This document shows, in pieces, positions 16,171-25,600 of a DNA stretch of 41,519 nt. The translations under genes were made by a program, and so were the position numbers. The DNA comes from Muribaculaceae bacterium. Lineage in GTDB: Bacteria; Bacteroidota; Bacteroidia; Bacteroidales; Muribaculaceae. The stretch is taken from positions 1-41,519 of the forward strand of contig JAIDTL010000160.1 in the NCBI GenBank assembly GCA_029060725.1, in the 5' to 3' direction. The first letter of the stretch is position 1; every line of letters starts with the position of its first letter. Under the pieces are notes generated by a model that saw only the letters and a list, made by a program, of their open reading frames with translations, ran no database searches and had not been told where the DNA came from.

Positions 16171-16881
16171 ATGCTAAAATTATTTAGTTTTGACAGGCTG
16201 CTTGAACAAGCAACCAGGCGTTTTCAGTCATTACCTGAATCTATTCAAAGAGAGCTCAAGGAATCTTTAGAGAATGGAAAGGGAATCTTAAGGCAAAGAG
16301 ATCAGATGGATGCTTATTTACATTTCTATGGAGAAATCCACAGACAAAAATTATTGAGAGCGTTCAAGCACTTACCTGAATCTTTACATAATAGAAATAT
16401 ATCCGTTATTGACTGGGGTTGCGGCCAAGGTTTGGCATCGATGATATTTAGTGATTATATGGAGAAAGAACAATTGAGTCTAAACACGATAACCGATCTT
16501 TCTCTTATTGATCCATCAAAGATTTGTCTCAATAGGGCAATTGGATTTTTAGAATGGATTATTCCTAAAACATGGATCTCGACTATCGTAGCTCAAGAAC
16601 AAGCTATTCATCCGGATGATCTCTGTATTCAAGAGGATTATGTCATTCATTTATTGTCAAATGTGGTAGATATGCCGTAGTTTTCCGGGGATGGTATTCT
16701 AAGGGTTTTAAATGCTAACAAAAAATCATATCATGTGATAGTAATGGTGAGCTCGTTTTATCCAGAAGAAGGAAGAGGGAAGAGGATGGATATTTTTGCA
16801 GAGCGATTGAAAGGTTTCAAACAAGTATATTCTTTCAGAAACATAGAGAAGATTGGAAAGAAGATTATAGCTGCCAGATAA
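16171..16881 (+). pseudogene. SAM-dependent methyltransferase-like gene with in-frame TAG
   Basis: The first 169 codons encode a Rossmann-type methyltransferase: VIDWGCGQGLASMIF is motif I, with LSLIDPSKICLNRA and YVIHLLSNVVDMP later. A TAG at 16678-16680 interrupts, but the same frame continues coherently for 66 codons (FSGDGILRVLNANK, VMVSSFYPEEGRGK, MDIFAERLKGF) to TAA at 16879-16881. The continuation reads like the C-terminal half of the same fold. A CAG-to-TAG nonsense change, giving a recent pseudogene or a truncated protein, is the simplest reading. Context (four bases after DUF1848) suggests the pair worked together. Confidence 0.7.
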
Positions 16882-17001
16882 GAATCTACGATAATGCTAA
16901 CTACTGAAGATAAACATATTTGTATGTCATATGCCTGTTTAGTTTTTAAGGTATTAAATATACAATTTGCTTAGCTTTTATAGAACAAGACACTCTAATA
17001 G

Positions 17002-17171
17002 CGTGTGAGTATTTGTTTGTCCAATGTTTGGCCGGTAAAGCATCGGTTTTTTTGACCAATCGCCTCAGACCGTCTCAAATGGTCTAGTTTGTTTGGCTAA
17101 ATTACATGCAAAATTAGTTAAGTAGTTGATTATTAGTCAATATAATTTTCTTCAACGAAGAAGAGTATTGA
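17002..17171 (+). repeat. Long direct repeat, copy 3 of 3
   Basis: This copy matches copies 1 and 2 from TTTGTTTGTCCAATG through TTTGGCTAAATTACATGCAA, AATTAGTTAA and TTCTTCAACGAAG, then diverges after GAGTATTGAC. It lacks the CGGATAAA hairpin. It closes the DUF1848/methyltransferase cassette on the right. The stretch 16882-17001 holds nothing recognisable. Confidence 0.8.
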
Positions 17172-17215
17172 CAGAACATCTATTGCTTAAGTCATTGTAA
17201 TTTTTAAATTTACAT

Positions 17216-17247
17216 AAAAATCCATCTCAAATTTGGGGTGGATTTTT
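17216..17247. terminator. Bidirectional terminator after the sulfatase maturase
   Basis: AAAAATCCATCTC (17216-17228) pairs with GGGGTGGATTTTT (17235-17247) over 13 positions including two G-U pairs, with a 6-base loop and flanking A and T runs. It serves the minus-strand maturase operon ending at 17285 and could also stop plus-strand transcripts from the cassette. Confidence 0.8.
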
Positions 17248-17284
17248 TTGTCTTATGACCGTATTTGTATTCAGGCTACATTCT

Positions 17285-18442
17285 TCAGATGGACCGGATG
17301 TTTCTGAGTTTACATATATTGGAAGGGGGACGGCCCGCATCAAGCTCCGTTTTCATAAAATCCATGTCAGCAGCGACATGAGCAAAGAACTGACGGTAGC
17401 CTCTGCACAAGCAGTTTAAGCCGAGTTCTCCATAACGATCGTTGACAAGACGGTTTTTGGGGCACTCTCCGTGACAGGCAAAAAGCCATCGACACTCCCT
17501 GCACTCCCGAGGCAAGGATGATTCTTTTGACCACCCGAATCGCAGCTGCTTCTCGCCATAGAGCATTTCCGAAAGCGGACGTTCAAGAATATTACCCAAC
17601 TTATATTCGGGTCGCACGAAATGGTCGCAGCAATACACGGAGCCGTCAGCCTCCACAACCGGAGCCAGCCCACATGTTGCCGACATAGAACACACACCCG
17701 GAGCCACACCTGCCCAATTGGCCAACGTAGCATCAAACAACTGTACAAACAGCTTGCCTACATCCTGCTTCACCCACTCATCATAGAGTGAGCAAAGGAA
17801 CGTGCCCCATTGGTCAGCCGAAATAGAACGGTCAGGCTTGTCAGGTTCCACCACCGGCGTGAATTGCAGGAACTCGCATCCGATGTCACGAAAAAAGTGA
17901 TAGAAAGCTTTCGGATATTCCACATTTACAGCATTGACCGTTGCCATAGCATTCCATTCCACGCCGTGCCGTTGCAGCAACCGGATGCCACGCATGACAT
18001 CATTCCACGTTGAGATTCCCCCCGATGAGCGTCGACAGGCATCATGTAGCGGCTGAGGTCCATCAATTGAAATGCCAACAAGGAAACCATTGTCGCGCAG
18101 GAATTCACACCACTCGTCAGTAAGCAGCGTGCCGTTTGTCTGCAAGCAGTTGTCTATCCGATGGCCACCTGCATATCTACGTTGCAGTTCAAGTGCCTTT
18201 CGGTAAAAGCCAAGAGGCTTAAGCAGAGGCTCTCCACCATGCCAAGTGAAGAGTACTTGCGCAGTATTTTGTGACGCAATATATTGCCGGATAAACTCTT
18301 CCAGCAATCGCTCATCCATCACCGTCCTACTACCTTTTTTAAGATAGTAGCAGTAGTCGCAGCCCAAATTGCAACTGGAGCCTACCGGCTTCAGCATGGT
18401 ATACATCGGGCGTCCAAAGGGCTCTCCGACGATGTCATTCAT
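17285..18442 (-). CDS. Anaerobic sulfatase-maturating radical SAM enzyme
   Basis: The 385-residue protein has the radical SAM motif C24-x3-C28-x2-C31 (CNLGCDYC), then FTWHGGEPLLKPLGFYRKAL and CLQTNGTLL, VGISIDGP. A SPASM-type C-terminus follows, with cysteines in GVCSMSATCGLAPVV, SVYCCDHF and CRECRWLFACHGECPKNR, which would bind two auxiliary 4Fe-4S clusters. This is the anSME layout. It converts the active-site Ser or Cys of a sulfatase to formylglycine in the cytoplasm without oxygen. Its start overlaps the end of the adjacent sulfatase by eight bases; that sulfatase is the obvious substrate. Confidence 0.9.
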   Translation of the reverse strand: MNDIVGEPFGRPMYTMLKPVGSSCNLGCDYCYYLKKGSRTVMDERLLEEFIRQYIASQNTAQVLFTWHGGEPLLKPLGFYRKALELQRRYAGGHRIDNCLQTNGTLLTDEWCEFLRDNGFLVGISIDGPQPLHDACRRSSGGISTWNDVMRGIRLLQRHGVEWNAMATVNAVNVEYPKAFYHFFRDIGCEFLQFTPVVEPDKPDRSISADQWGTFLCSLYDEWVKQDVGKLFVQLFDATLANWAGVAPGVCSMSATCGLAPVVEADGSVYCCDHFVRPEYKLGNILERPLSEMLYGEKQLRFGWSKESSLPRECRECRWLFACHGECPKNRLVNDRYGELGLNCLCRGYRQFFAHVAADMDFMKTELDAGRPPSNICKLRNIRSI

Positions 18443-19832
18443 TGTCTATGGGATAGTTGGGGCTGGGCGTACGTAGCCGGTGCATCATCTGATCCAGTTC
18501 CTTTACAACGTCGGGATGCTCTGCAGCCAGATTATGCTCCTCCGACGGATCCTCCTTTATACGGTACAGCTCAAGCGGAGCATCCTTTTTCACCGTCACG
18601 CACTTCCATCCTCCGTATCGTATGGCCCGTTGCTTGCCGGGAAACTCCCAATAGAGCGGACGGTTGTCTGTATCAATGTCCTGTCCGAAGAATAATGGTG
18701 ATATATCCATTCCGTTAGTGTCCGAGGGCACAGCATCGTCACTCCCTGCCAGTCGCGCCAACGTAGGCATAAAATCGGCGAAATATACCAGGTTGTCAAT
18801 CTGTCGGGCAGGAACACGCCCCGGTTGGTTGACGATCAAAGGCACACGGATACCCCCTTCGTAAAGCTGCCCCTTGCGCCCTTTCAGCCCGGCTCCGCAG
18901 TTCAGCTCCTTCAGCGGAGCCATTACGGCAGCCCCATTGTCAGAGGCAAAGATTACTATTGTGTTCTCGCGCAGTCCCAAGGCATCAAGTGCGCCTAAAA
19001 GCCGGCCTATGTTATAGTCCATGTGGGTCACCAATGCGGCATACCGCTTAGTGCTGATCGACCATTCGCCTTGTTCGTCATACCATGAAGTATCGTCAAT
19101 ATTGTATGGCTCATGGGGTGCATCGTAACCAAGGAAAAGGAAAAACGGATTGTCCTTGTTACGATGTATAAAAGCAATGGCGTCGTCGGTGGAAATCTCT
19201 GTGTTGTGGCGCACATGGGCATCGTGTTCGTTCTCACGAATGTTTATCAGGCTGTCGCCGTGCAGGCGGTAATAGGGATAGTAATATGGCGAATTGCTGT
19301 GTACGGTGGCAATGGTCCAGCCGTAGAACTCATCGAAACCGCGGTGGTTAGGCGACGCACCCGTGTCGTAGCCATCCAGATGCCATTTGTTGACAAGACA
19401 GGTACGGTAGCCTGCCGCCCCGACGACGTGGCCCAACGTAACATCTTCCGGCAGCAGATTGGCACGTCTCACTATTGTAGTGTCTCCGTTTGTCTGGATT
19501 TTTAGTCCTGTCATGCCCCCCGCATAGCACTGGTTGTCACGAATACGAGTGTTGCCACTGTTCTTGCCGGTCATCAGAGAGCAGCGCGACGGAGAGCTGA
19601 TGCCACTGCCTGCGTATGCCTGTGTAAAACTTGTGCCTGTGGCAGCCAGCCGGTCTATATTAGGTGTCCGGATATATTTATTGCCATAGCAGGCCAAGTC
19701 GCCGTATCCCATATCGTCGGCAAGTATAAATATGATGTTTGGCCGCTCGGGCGTAGCCTTTTGCTGTTGTAAATCTGCTGCCTGTGCCTGCTGCGCCAAC
19801 AGGACTCCAACAGCCATTAAAAAATTCTTCAT
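18435..19832 (-). CDS. Secreted Ser-type sulfatase
   Basis: The 465-residue protein has a signal peptide (MKNFLMAVGVLLAQQAQAAD) and the sulfatase start PNIIFILADDMGYGDLACYG with metal ligands D39 and D40. The formylglycine signature is SSPSRCSLMTG with Ser79 as the modified residue. Because the residue is Ser, not Cys, only an anSME-type enzyme could activate it, and the anSME gene overlaps it directly. Later conserved parts include KWHLDGYD, HEPYN and FASDNGAAV. It would cleave sulfate esters, probably of host or dietary glycans, in the periplasm. No SusCD pair is nearby. Substrate subfamily is not assignable by eye. Confidence 0.92.
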   Translation of the reverse strand: MKNFLMAVGVLLAQQAQAADLQQQKATPERPNIIFILADDMGYGDLACYGNKYIRTPNIDRLAATGTSFTQAYAGSGISSPSRCSLMTGKNSGNTRIRDNQCYAGGMTGLKIQTNGDTTIVRRANLLPEDVTLGHVVGAAGYRTCLVNKWHLDGYDTGASPNHRGFDEFYGWTIATVHSNSPYYYPYYRLHGDSLINIRENEHDAHVRHNTEISTDDAIAFIHRNKDNPFFLFLGYDAPHEPYNIDDTSWYDEQGEWSISTKRYAALVTHMDYNIGRLLGALDALGLRENTIVIFASDNGAAVMAPLKELNCGAGLKGRKGQLYEGGIRVPLIVNQPGRVPARQIDNLVYFADFMPTLARLAGSDDAVPSDTNGMDISPLFFGQDIDTDNRPLYWEFPGKQRAIRYGGWKCVTVKKDAPLELYRIKEDPSEEHNLAAEHPDVVKELDQMMHRLRTPSPNYPIDNE

Positions 19833-19931
19833 TCAGAATATATACTTTAAGCCAAGCGTTCAGGACTCCTCCACCACATCCCGGTTCTCAGTTATTGGTA
19901 GTAGTTCGATCAGCTCTTTTTATTTAGATTG

Positions 19932-19963
19932 CAAATATAGTAATTAATCATCATTTATCCAAA
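19932..19963 (-). promoter_or_regulatory. Consensus Bacteroidetes promoter for sulfatase-maturase
   Basis: Minus-strand TTTG (19963-19960), a 20-base spacer and TATATTTG (19939-19932) fit the TTTG-N19-21-TAnnTTTG consensus exactly. The leader to the sulfatase ATG is about 95 bases. Confidence 0.75.
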
Positions 19964-19986
19964 TAAATAATAAACTCCCTGAATAT

Positions 19987-20091
19987 ATGACCGATAGACA
20001 ACACTATGATAAAATAACTACACTTCTTTCAGCACTTAAAAGGAGGTACATTCTTATATATGACGGTAAATATTGGCTGTTTGTGAAGTGA
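19987..20091 (+). CDS. Possible 34-residue protein or remnant of a small DNA-binding protein
   Basis: ATG at 19987 opens a 34-codon frame (MTDRQHYDKITTLLSALKRR ... LIYDGKYWLFVK). A helix followed by a beta-strand pair resembles the end of a winged helix. Its stop falls inside a 26-base palindrome. No family is recognised. It may be an autoregulator remnant or chance. Confidence 0.25.
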   Translation: MTDRQHYDKITTLLSALKRRYILIYDGKYWLFVK

Positions 20092-20104
20092 CCACTTCAC
20101 AAAC
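20079..20104. promoter_or_regulatory. 26-base palindrome (12-base arms)
   Basis: GTTTGTGAAGTG, AC, CACTTCACAAAC is perfectly palindromic. Its outer part repeats as (T)TCACAAA at 20119, 20173 and 20193 within the same AT-rich region, suggesting a family of binding sites for one regulator. Confidence 0.55.
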
Positions 20105-20196
20105 AAAAAATGTAAAACTCACAAATAAAGATTATTATTTTTCTAAAACTTAGACAGTTATAAATTTGTTAATTCACAAATATATTAATTATTCAC

Positions 20197-20223
20197 AAAT
20201 TGCGACATATTATGTCGCAATTT
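20197..20223. promoter_or_regulatory. 27-base palindrome (13-base arms)
   Basis: AAATTGCGACATA, one T, then TATGTCGCAATTT. The arms are perfect and the left one overlaps a TTCACAAAT copy. It could be an operator or a small hairpin; no T-run follows. Confidence 0.55.
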
Positions 20224-20267
20224 GATTATATTCCATATTGTTGAAAATTGTAGTTCTTATATAAATC

Positions 20268-20496
20268 ATTTAAGTTTCACTTGTTCTTGTATGTTGAATT
20301 GCAATCCCTTAGCGCAGGAACTGCGCTTGTTCTCTGCGTACTCTGGGCGATGCGTAGCAGCCCGCAATCATTGCGATCTTGCCAAAACCAAGTCGCGAAG
20401 CTATGATAGATCGTTAATCGTTCAGAGTTAATAGTTTCTCAGCGAGCCCTTTGCGCCTTTGCGATAATAAAAAGAGCCTGCGAAAGTTAAGTAAAT
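20268..20496 (+). repeat. MITE-like dispersed repeat, copy 1
   Basis: This element of about 229 bases matches 37799-38018 in order and orientation: ATTTAAGTTTC, CTTGTTCT, CAATCC, AGCAGCCCGCAATC, ACCAAGTCGCG, GCGCCTTTGCG and TGCGAAAGTT. Its ends are imperfect inverted repeats (TTTAAGTTTCAC against TTAACTTTCGC). It codes for nothing recognisable and lies upstream of the 371-residue gene. Confidence 0.75.
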
Positions 20497-20560
20497 CAAA
20501 AAATCTCCCATTTTCTGTGAAATAAGTTATTACTAATTCGTTAAATTAAGAAATAATTAT

Positions 20561-20568
20561 TAACTTTG
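20561..20568 (+). promoter_or_regulatory. -7 promoter element for the acidic orphan gene
   Basis: TAACTTTG followed by CG matches TAnnTTTG. The -33 half is poor (TTCG at 20537-20540, 20 bases upstream). Transcription would start about 58 bases before the ATG at 20630. Confidence 0.5.
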
Positions 20569-20629
20569 CGAATGATAAACATCTTCAAGGGTTTACATCA
20601 ACAATATCCAACATATTCAGTAAAAAGTA

Positions 20630-21745
20630 ATGGACCGCACAAATTTAATAAATAAATATTCTCGTTTTGATACCCCTGACATTACAGAGCGTATTGCAGA
20701 AGAAATCAATAAATACATAGAATATGATGGGATAGAATATCTTCCTGGCAAGGAAATTCATGGTCGGCATACGGGATACCTTGACATTTCCTCTGGAGGA
20801 TTCCGGAATGTATATGATTTCCTATGTCCGGTATTGGACTTGTGTCGGGTTGATCGTAATGGAATCGTTTCCGCTGATATTAGGAAAATAGAAAAACACT
20901 TGGACATTTGGAGGACTTCTATCAAGACTATCCCTGATGATGAGTTAGAATATATCAACGATGCTGATTTTACTGAAGATGATAGCCTGTACTCATTTCG
21001 CAGTGCCGCTTATAATGCAGAATTGAATGGCTTCATGAAATTAGATTCTCCGTCGGTAGAAGAAATCGTGGCGCATGAAGAAGATATTGAAGAAATATGG
21101 AATCTTTCTTCCGCAGATAATTTGGAGTGTACGGATGAGAAGGCTTTGGATTATTCAGACCAACCCAATGAGCAAGAGGACACGTCCGAATCGACCTTCC
21201 AACGGGAATATGATGAATACGGTTATCCTATTTATACTGATGAGGAGATTGAAATCTACGAGCAAGCAGTGGAAGATATGGATAGAAAATTTGATTCCTT
21301 TTTGAATAGATGTAGGGAAATCTTCTATTCGGAGGGTAAAGAGGCTCTTAATGAGTACCTTAATGCCGTGGAAGACTACAGTAGCAAGCAAGATGCCTAC
21401 GAAAGTTTTGATGATCCTAAGTTTTTCACCGACTCTGATATTAGGAATATCAGAGAACGCTTTGATGTTTGGGATATGGAAAAAGAAAGGCTCAAAAATG
21501 AGAAAATGTGGGAAAAAATGCAGAAAGATGTAGATGACTATTGGAGTGATCCTAATCGCGAACAAAGAACAGACTGGGTCAGCCCTACACTTGTCCAAGA
21601 CCTGAAAGATTACTTTGAAGAAAGCTACAACAGACCTTCGTTTGCAGAATTTGTCTCCTCAATTCGTAGAGGTGAATTTGGAATCCTTCCGGAAGACTAT
21701 GATGGTTTGGCAGCCCCAGGCGATCCCGGCTATTATGGGGAATAA
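20630..21745 (+). CDS. Acidic protein of unknown function
   Basis: The 371-residue protein is very rich in Asp and Glu with many Tyr and Trp; acidic residues clearly outnumber basic ones. The N-terminal 110 residues (MDRTNLINKYSRFDTPDITE, LDISSGGFRNVYDFLCPVLD) look folded. The middle has acidic low-complexity stretches, and the C-terminus ends PGDPGYYGE. No signal peptide, membrane segment or known motif is seen. It converges on jetD with 51 bases between them. Possibilities include a DNA-mimic or regulator linked to the neighbouring Wadjet-like system, but nothing beyond charge and position supports this. Confidence 0.6.
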   Translation: MDRTNLINKYSRFDTPDITERIAEEINKYIEYDGIEYLPGKEIHGRHTGYLDISSGGFRNVYDFLCPVLDLCRVDRNGIVSADIRKIEKHLDIWRTSIKTIPDDELEYINDADFTEDDSLYSFRSAAYNAELNGFMKLDSPSVEEIVAHEEDIEEIWNLSSADNLECTDEKALDYSDQPNEQEDTSESTFQREYDEYGYPIYTDEEIEIYEQAVEDMDRKFDSFLNRCREIFYSEGKEALNEYLNAVEDYSSKQDAYESFDDPKFFTDSDIRNIRERFDVWDMEKERLKNEKMWEKMQKDVDDYWSDPNREQRTDWVSPTLVQDLKDYFEESYNRPSFAEFVSSIRRGEFGILPEDYDGLAAPGDPGYYGE

Positions 21746-21796
21746 ATGTTATATCAGAAGCTTTTTTGATGACTATATTAAAAAATAGGTGAAGAA

Positions 21797-22666
21797 CTAC
21801 ATATTATTTATGATATAGCCTTCTTGGTCGTAGGTACGACGGTATTTGTGGATTAAGGAAATCAGATGGTTGATATCCGGATAGGTTGTGGTGAGATCAT
21901 AGAATTTTTGATATTGGTCGTCATACCGTTTCCTTGAGCCATTCTTTAGACGGCTCTCGATGTCTGACGGTATTAGAAAAGAACCTCTTTCTCCAACATG
22001 CGGCTTGAACTGCTTAAGAAAGATGTCTATACCGGCTAAATCGAAATCTCCAAAATGAATGTATCTGTTGGGAACCATATTCAACCACTCCATCAAGTCT
22101 GAGGAAAAGGCATATCTTGATACGAAAAGAATATCAGATTCGCCCTTTTTCATACAGTCGTCGAAAAGTTTCTTCTGTTCGCGTATCCTAAGAAAATTCT
22201 CAGTATTTTCTATCCCGATAATCAGTGCCGAAACAGGCGGCACAAAAGTTTGCCAGTTTGCTATGTATACGGCACTTCCTTCCGATGGTTCCATTGTAAA
22301 CGGTTGTCCGCATATCATACAGTCTATGCGGTTGTAACTGTTTACAAGGAATCCTGGCATTGCTCTTTTGGTGCTTGTTTTGGAATTTCCCGATATAGCG
22401 GCTTGTGCTGAGCGTGAATTGTCTTCGGTCAGTAGCCTTACAGCTGCATCTAAATCTTTTAGAGCCTCATTGTATTTAGGCAAAGCTACGGCCAATGCAG
22501 TTGAATTTGGCGCCCTCAAGCATCGTTTGGTCTTATGGTATACAACTGAAAGTATCCCTTCCTCAACAAAGGACTCAACCAACGATTTTGGCAACGAAGA
22601 GTATGGGATTGATTCTCCACGCAACAGCCGTTGCAGGGTCTCAATCAGGTGTAATGTCAGTCTCAT
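21797..22666 (-). CDS. jetD: JetD-like Toprim nuclease subunit of Wadjet-like system
   Basis: The 289-residue protein has a C-terminal Toprim core: LIIGIENTENF with E153, and RYIHFGDFDLAGIDIFLKQF with D207 and D209, the E...DxD metal-binding pattern of topoisomerase VI-like JetD nucleases. The N-terminal 100 residues are helical, winged-helix-like. In Wadjet systems JetD cuts circular DNA that the SMC complex has extruded. It is last in the operon, and its ATG overlaps the jetC stop by four bases. Confidence 0.8.
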   Translation of the reverse strand: MRLTLHLIETLQRLLRGESIPYSSLPKSLVESFVEEGILSVVYHKTKRCLRAPNSTALAVALPKYNEALKDLDAAVRLLTEDNSRSAQAAISGNSKTSTKRAMPGFLVNSYNRIDCMICGQPFTMEPSEGSAVYIANWQTFVPPVSALIIGIENTENFLRIREQKKLFDDCMKKGESDILFVSRYAFSSDLMEWLNMVPNRYIHFGDFDLAGIDIFLKQFKPHVGERGSFLIPSDIESRLKNGSRKRYDDQYQKFYDLTTTYPDINHLISLIHKYRRTYDQEGYIINNM

Positions 22667-25600
22667 AAAAGTTCAGCCTCGCGAGTTGAAAGAATTGGTT
22701 GTACTATGGTGTTTGCTTCCTTATCTTTTGAAAGAAGATAAAGACGACGATAGGATAGCGGCCTATGGGCCTTTGGAGATGAGTTTACAATATAAATATC
22801 ACGTTCATTGGCGAAATTCAAAATGCCCTGAATGTTTTCATCGGCCAACCGTCCTATCTCATCCATCATGCAATGCAAACGAAAGTCTCCTGCTTGGCCT
22901 ACTCGTTTTTTGAAAACGCTTATCAAGAGGATATTCATAATAGCCTTGACTAATGTGTCAGTGCCTTCCGAGCCCACTGCCTTAATGTTTTCTGTCCAGC
23001 CGGTTGAATTATCATTCTCTTCTATCTTGAATTTTAGAGTGAATGTTTGTTCAAGAGGTAATTTGCTGAGTTCTGGAGCGCGTGTCAGAGCTTCGGTCAA
23101 TGACTTGAGATATTTTATCGAATCGCGAGAGATATCCTCATGTTCGTCGCCGGAGAAAAGATTAAGTTCTCCAATATCATATTGATGAGTATTCCAGAAT
23201 TCTGTGATATTCTGTAATTGCATTATAATAGGCATAGTGCTACGTTCCAGACGAAGTTCAATACTGCGAATAACCCCGGCGAACGTCTTACGGGAGAAGT
23301 CGTAGTTAATATCCTTGACTATCCGCTGTATCTCCGACTCCCGACCAAGAAGGACATTGAAATCAGCAGCAGCCCTTGACAATATATCTCGATAGATATT
23401 ACTAGTGACCTGCTGAAACTCCTTGATCATGTTGTTTGCCACAAACTCCTCAAGTTTATCGGCATAATTCCGGTAATGTGCGGTTGTTTCGAGTTCTGTA
23501 GGGAATTTGAACGTATTGCATTGAGAAAACCTGCGTTTGAAATCATTAACCGAACTTTTGAGTGAGTCAGTAAGACGATATATTTTTCCTGTCAGTTCTT
23601 TTATCGACTCAACAAGAGTGATACAATCGAGATCTGTAGGGATCTGTTGGCTCTCTTTCAATTCTGGCGGACATGAATCGGAGGCCATAAAGTCATTGGT
23701 TCTCCTTATTGATTCTGTTGCTTTCTCTAAGGATGCCTGTAGTTCAGACATAGCGTTTATCTCAGCTTTACAGTTCAACTCGTATGTCTGTTTTCGTCTG
23801 TCATAAGTCTGTCTTAGCGATGCATCCTTATCCTCCAGTTTCTTTTTATCGGTCTGATATTGCGGTACATGGTCGAGCAGTGTCTCGCAGACATTTCTAT
23901 AGACAGCTACTTTATCCTGTTCTTTTTCAATGTTATGTAGTCTACTTTGAGTTTCAGTTATTTCATTATTAATACGTTCAATCATGTTGATATCGGCACC
24001 GGCATTCGAGAGTTCTGTCCTCTCATCTTTATCAATCTGTCTGATTTTTGATTCGGTTTCATTCTTGAACTGCAAGATATTATCCTCTACAGATTTCACC
24101 TGTATATCAAGAAGGTCTTTATCCTTTTTATCTTCATCCTTTGCAGCCTTTAAGATAGCCTTCAACTCCCGTTTGCAACGGTCATCGATTTTCTTGATAG
24201 CTTCGACATTGAAGTCGATTTCCAGAGTAAGTTTCTGAATTTTATCCTTGAAGGCCGCATCAATCTCATTCAATTTTGCCTGTTCTTCACTTTGTGTATC
24301 CACCAGATGCAAGTTTTCTTTTCGGGCTTGCTGTCGACAGATCTGTATCTTTTGCGTTATTTCATCAATGTCAGTTTGCAATGATTTTGCCACAGACAAT
24401 CGTTTCTTTCCGTTTTCAGAAATACGGTTTTCCTTTTCAACCCTAAGTCGGTTGATTTCATTGGCAAAAGAGTTTATCTTAGACTCAATAACTTTAATAT
24501 CCTCATTAATCATTGCCGGAGTACGCACCTCTTTTTCTATTGCATCAACATCAATCCTAACCCCAAACAATGTATCCGAGGTGTTTCCGGGAGCAAGCTC
24601 GGGATTGAGATTTTGGCTATAGAGCACCTCTCTCTCATCTACAATCTTGCCGATTGATGATACCCAGTCTTCAACATTACGATCAAGCCATTCACAGAAA
24701 GAACCTTGCGACTTTTCAAGCAATGTCCGCTCTGAATTCAATTTCTCTATCAAACTGGTGATCTGATTTTCAAGAGATATGATCTGTGTGGCATACTCAT
24801 TTTCAAGTAGCTGGCATTCCATCTCCAATTGGATTCTCATTGATTCCAGAGTGCTTTCTTTCCGCTGTCTCTCTTCTTTAAGTGAGTTCTCCTCTTTTTC
24901 TAATTTACACAAATTGCTTAGGCATGCCTCCAGCTCATCCTTTAGCGGGGATGATTTTGAGGCCTCAAGACGTAACAAATCCAGTTCATGTCGACGTTCA
25001 CGGCATTCAGCCAACTTCAAGTCGATCTCATTTCTTTGTGTTTTGAATTTCTCCTTAATTTCATTTTCGAGATTGTTCCGGTGTTCAAGTCGTGTAAGTA
25101 TCCTCTCGTATACTTCCTGCTTTGTCTTATTGATCTCATCATACCTTTTCTGCCGGAATTGCTGAAAGTCGAGTTCCAGTCGGTCTCTAATAGACGAGTA
25201 CTTCTGAGCGATGGAGAGATATTCTGCTTTCAGTTGCGCGAGCAGTCCTTGTTTCTGTTGCAATGCGAGACGCAACGACGGCAATGACTCCACACGGATA
25301 ATCATTTCAGAAATGCCTATTTTCTGATACTCCTTCTTCAGTTTGGCGGCATCTTTAAGTTTATTGTCAAGTACTGCAATTTCATTGCTGAGTCTCTCAT
25401 GCGCTTCTGTAAAATTAGATTCGATTGATTTTATGTTGGCCGTAAGTTTATCTATAGAAGCCTTCTTTTTCTCAATCTTGCTTGTCAGGATAGGGAGATT
25501 CCTTTCTGCTTTATTTCTTGAGTAGATGAGCATGCCGCATTGCTCTCGCATCGAGAATTCTCCGGCAGAGATCTTATGGGAGATCTCAATGATTTTGTCA

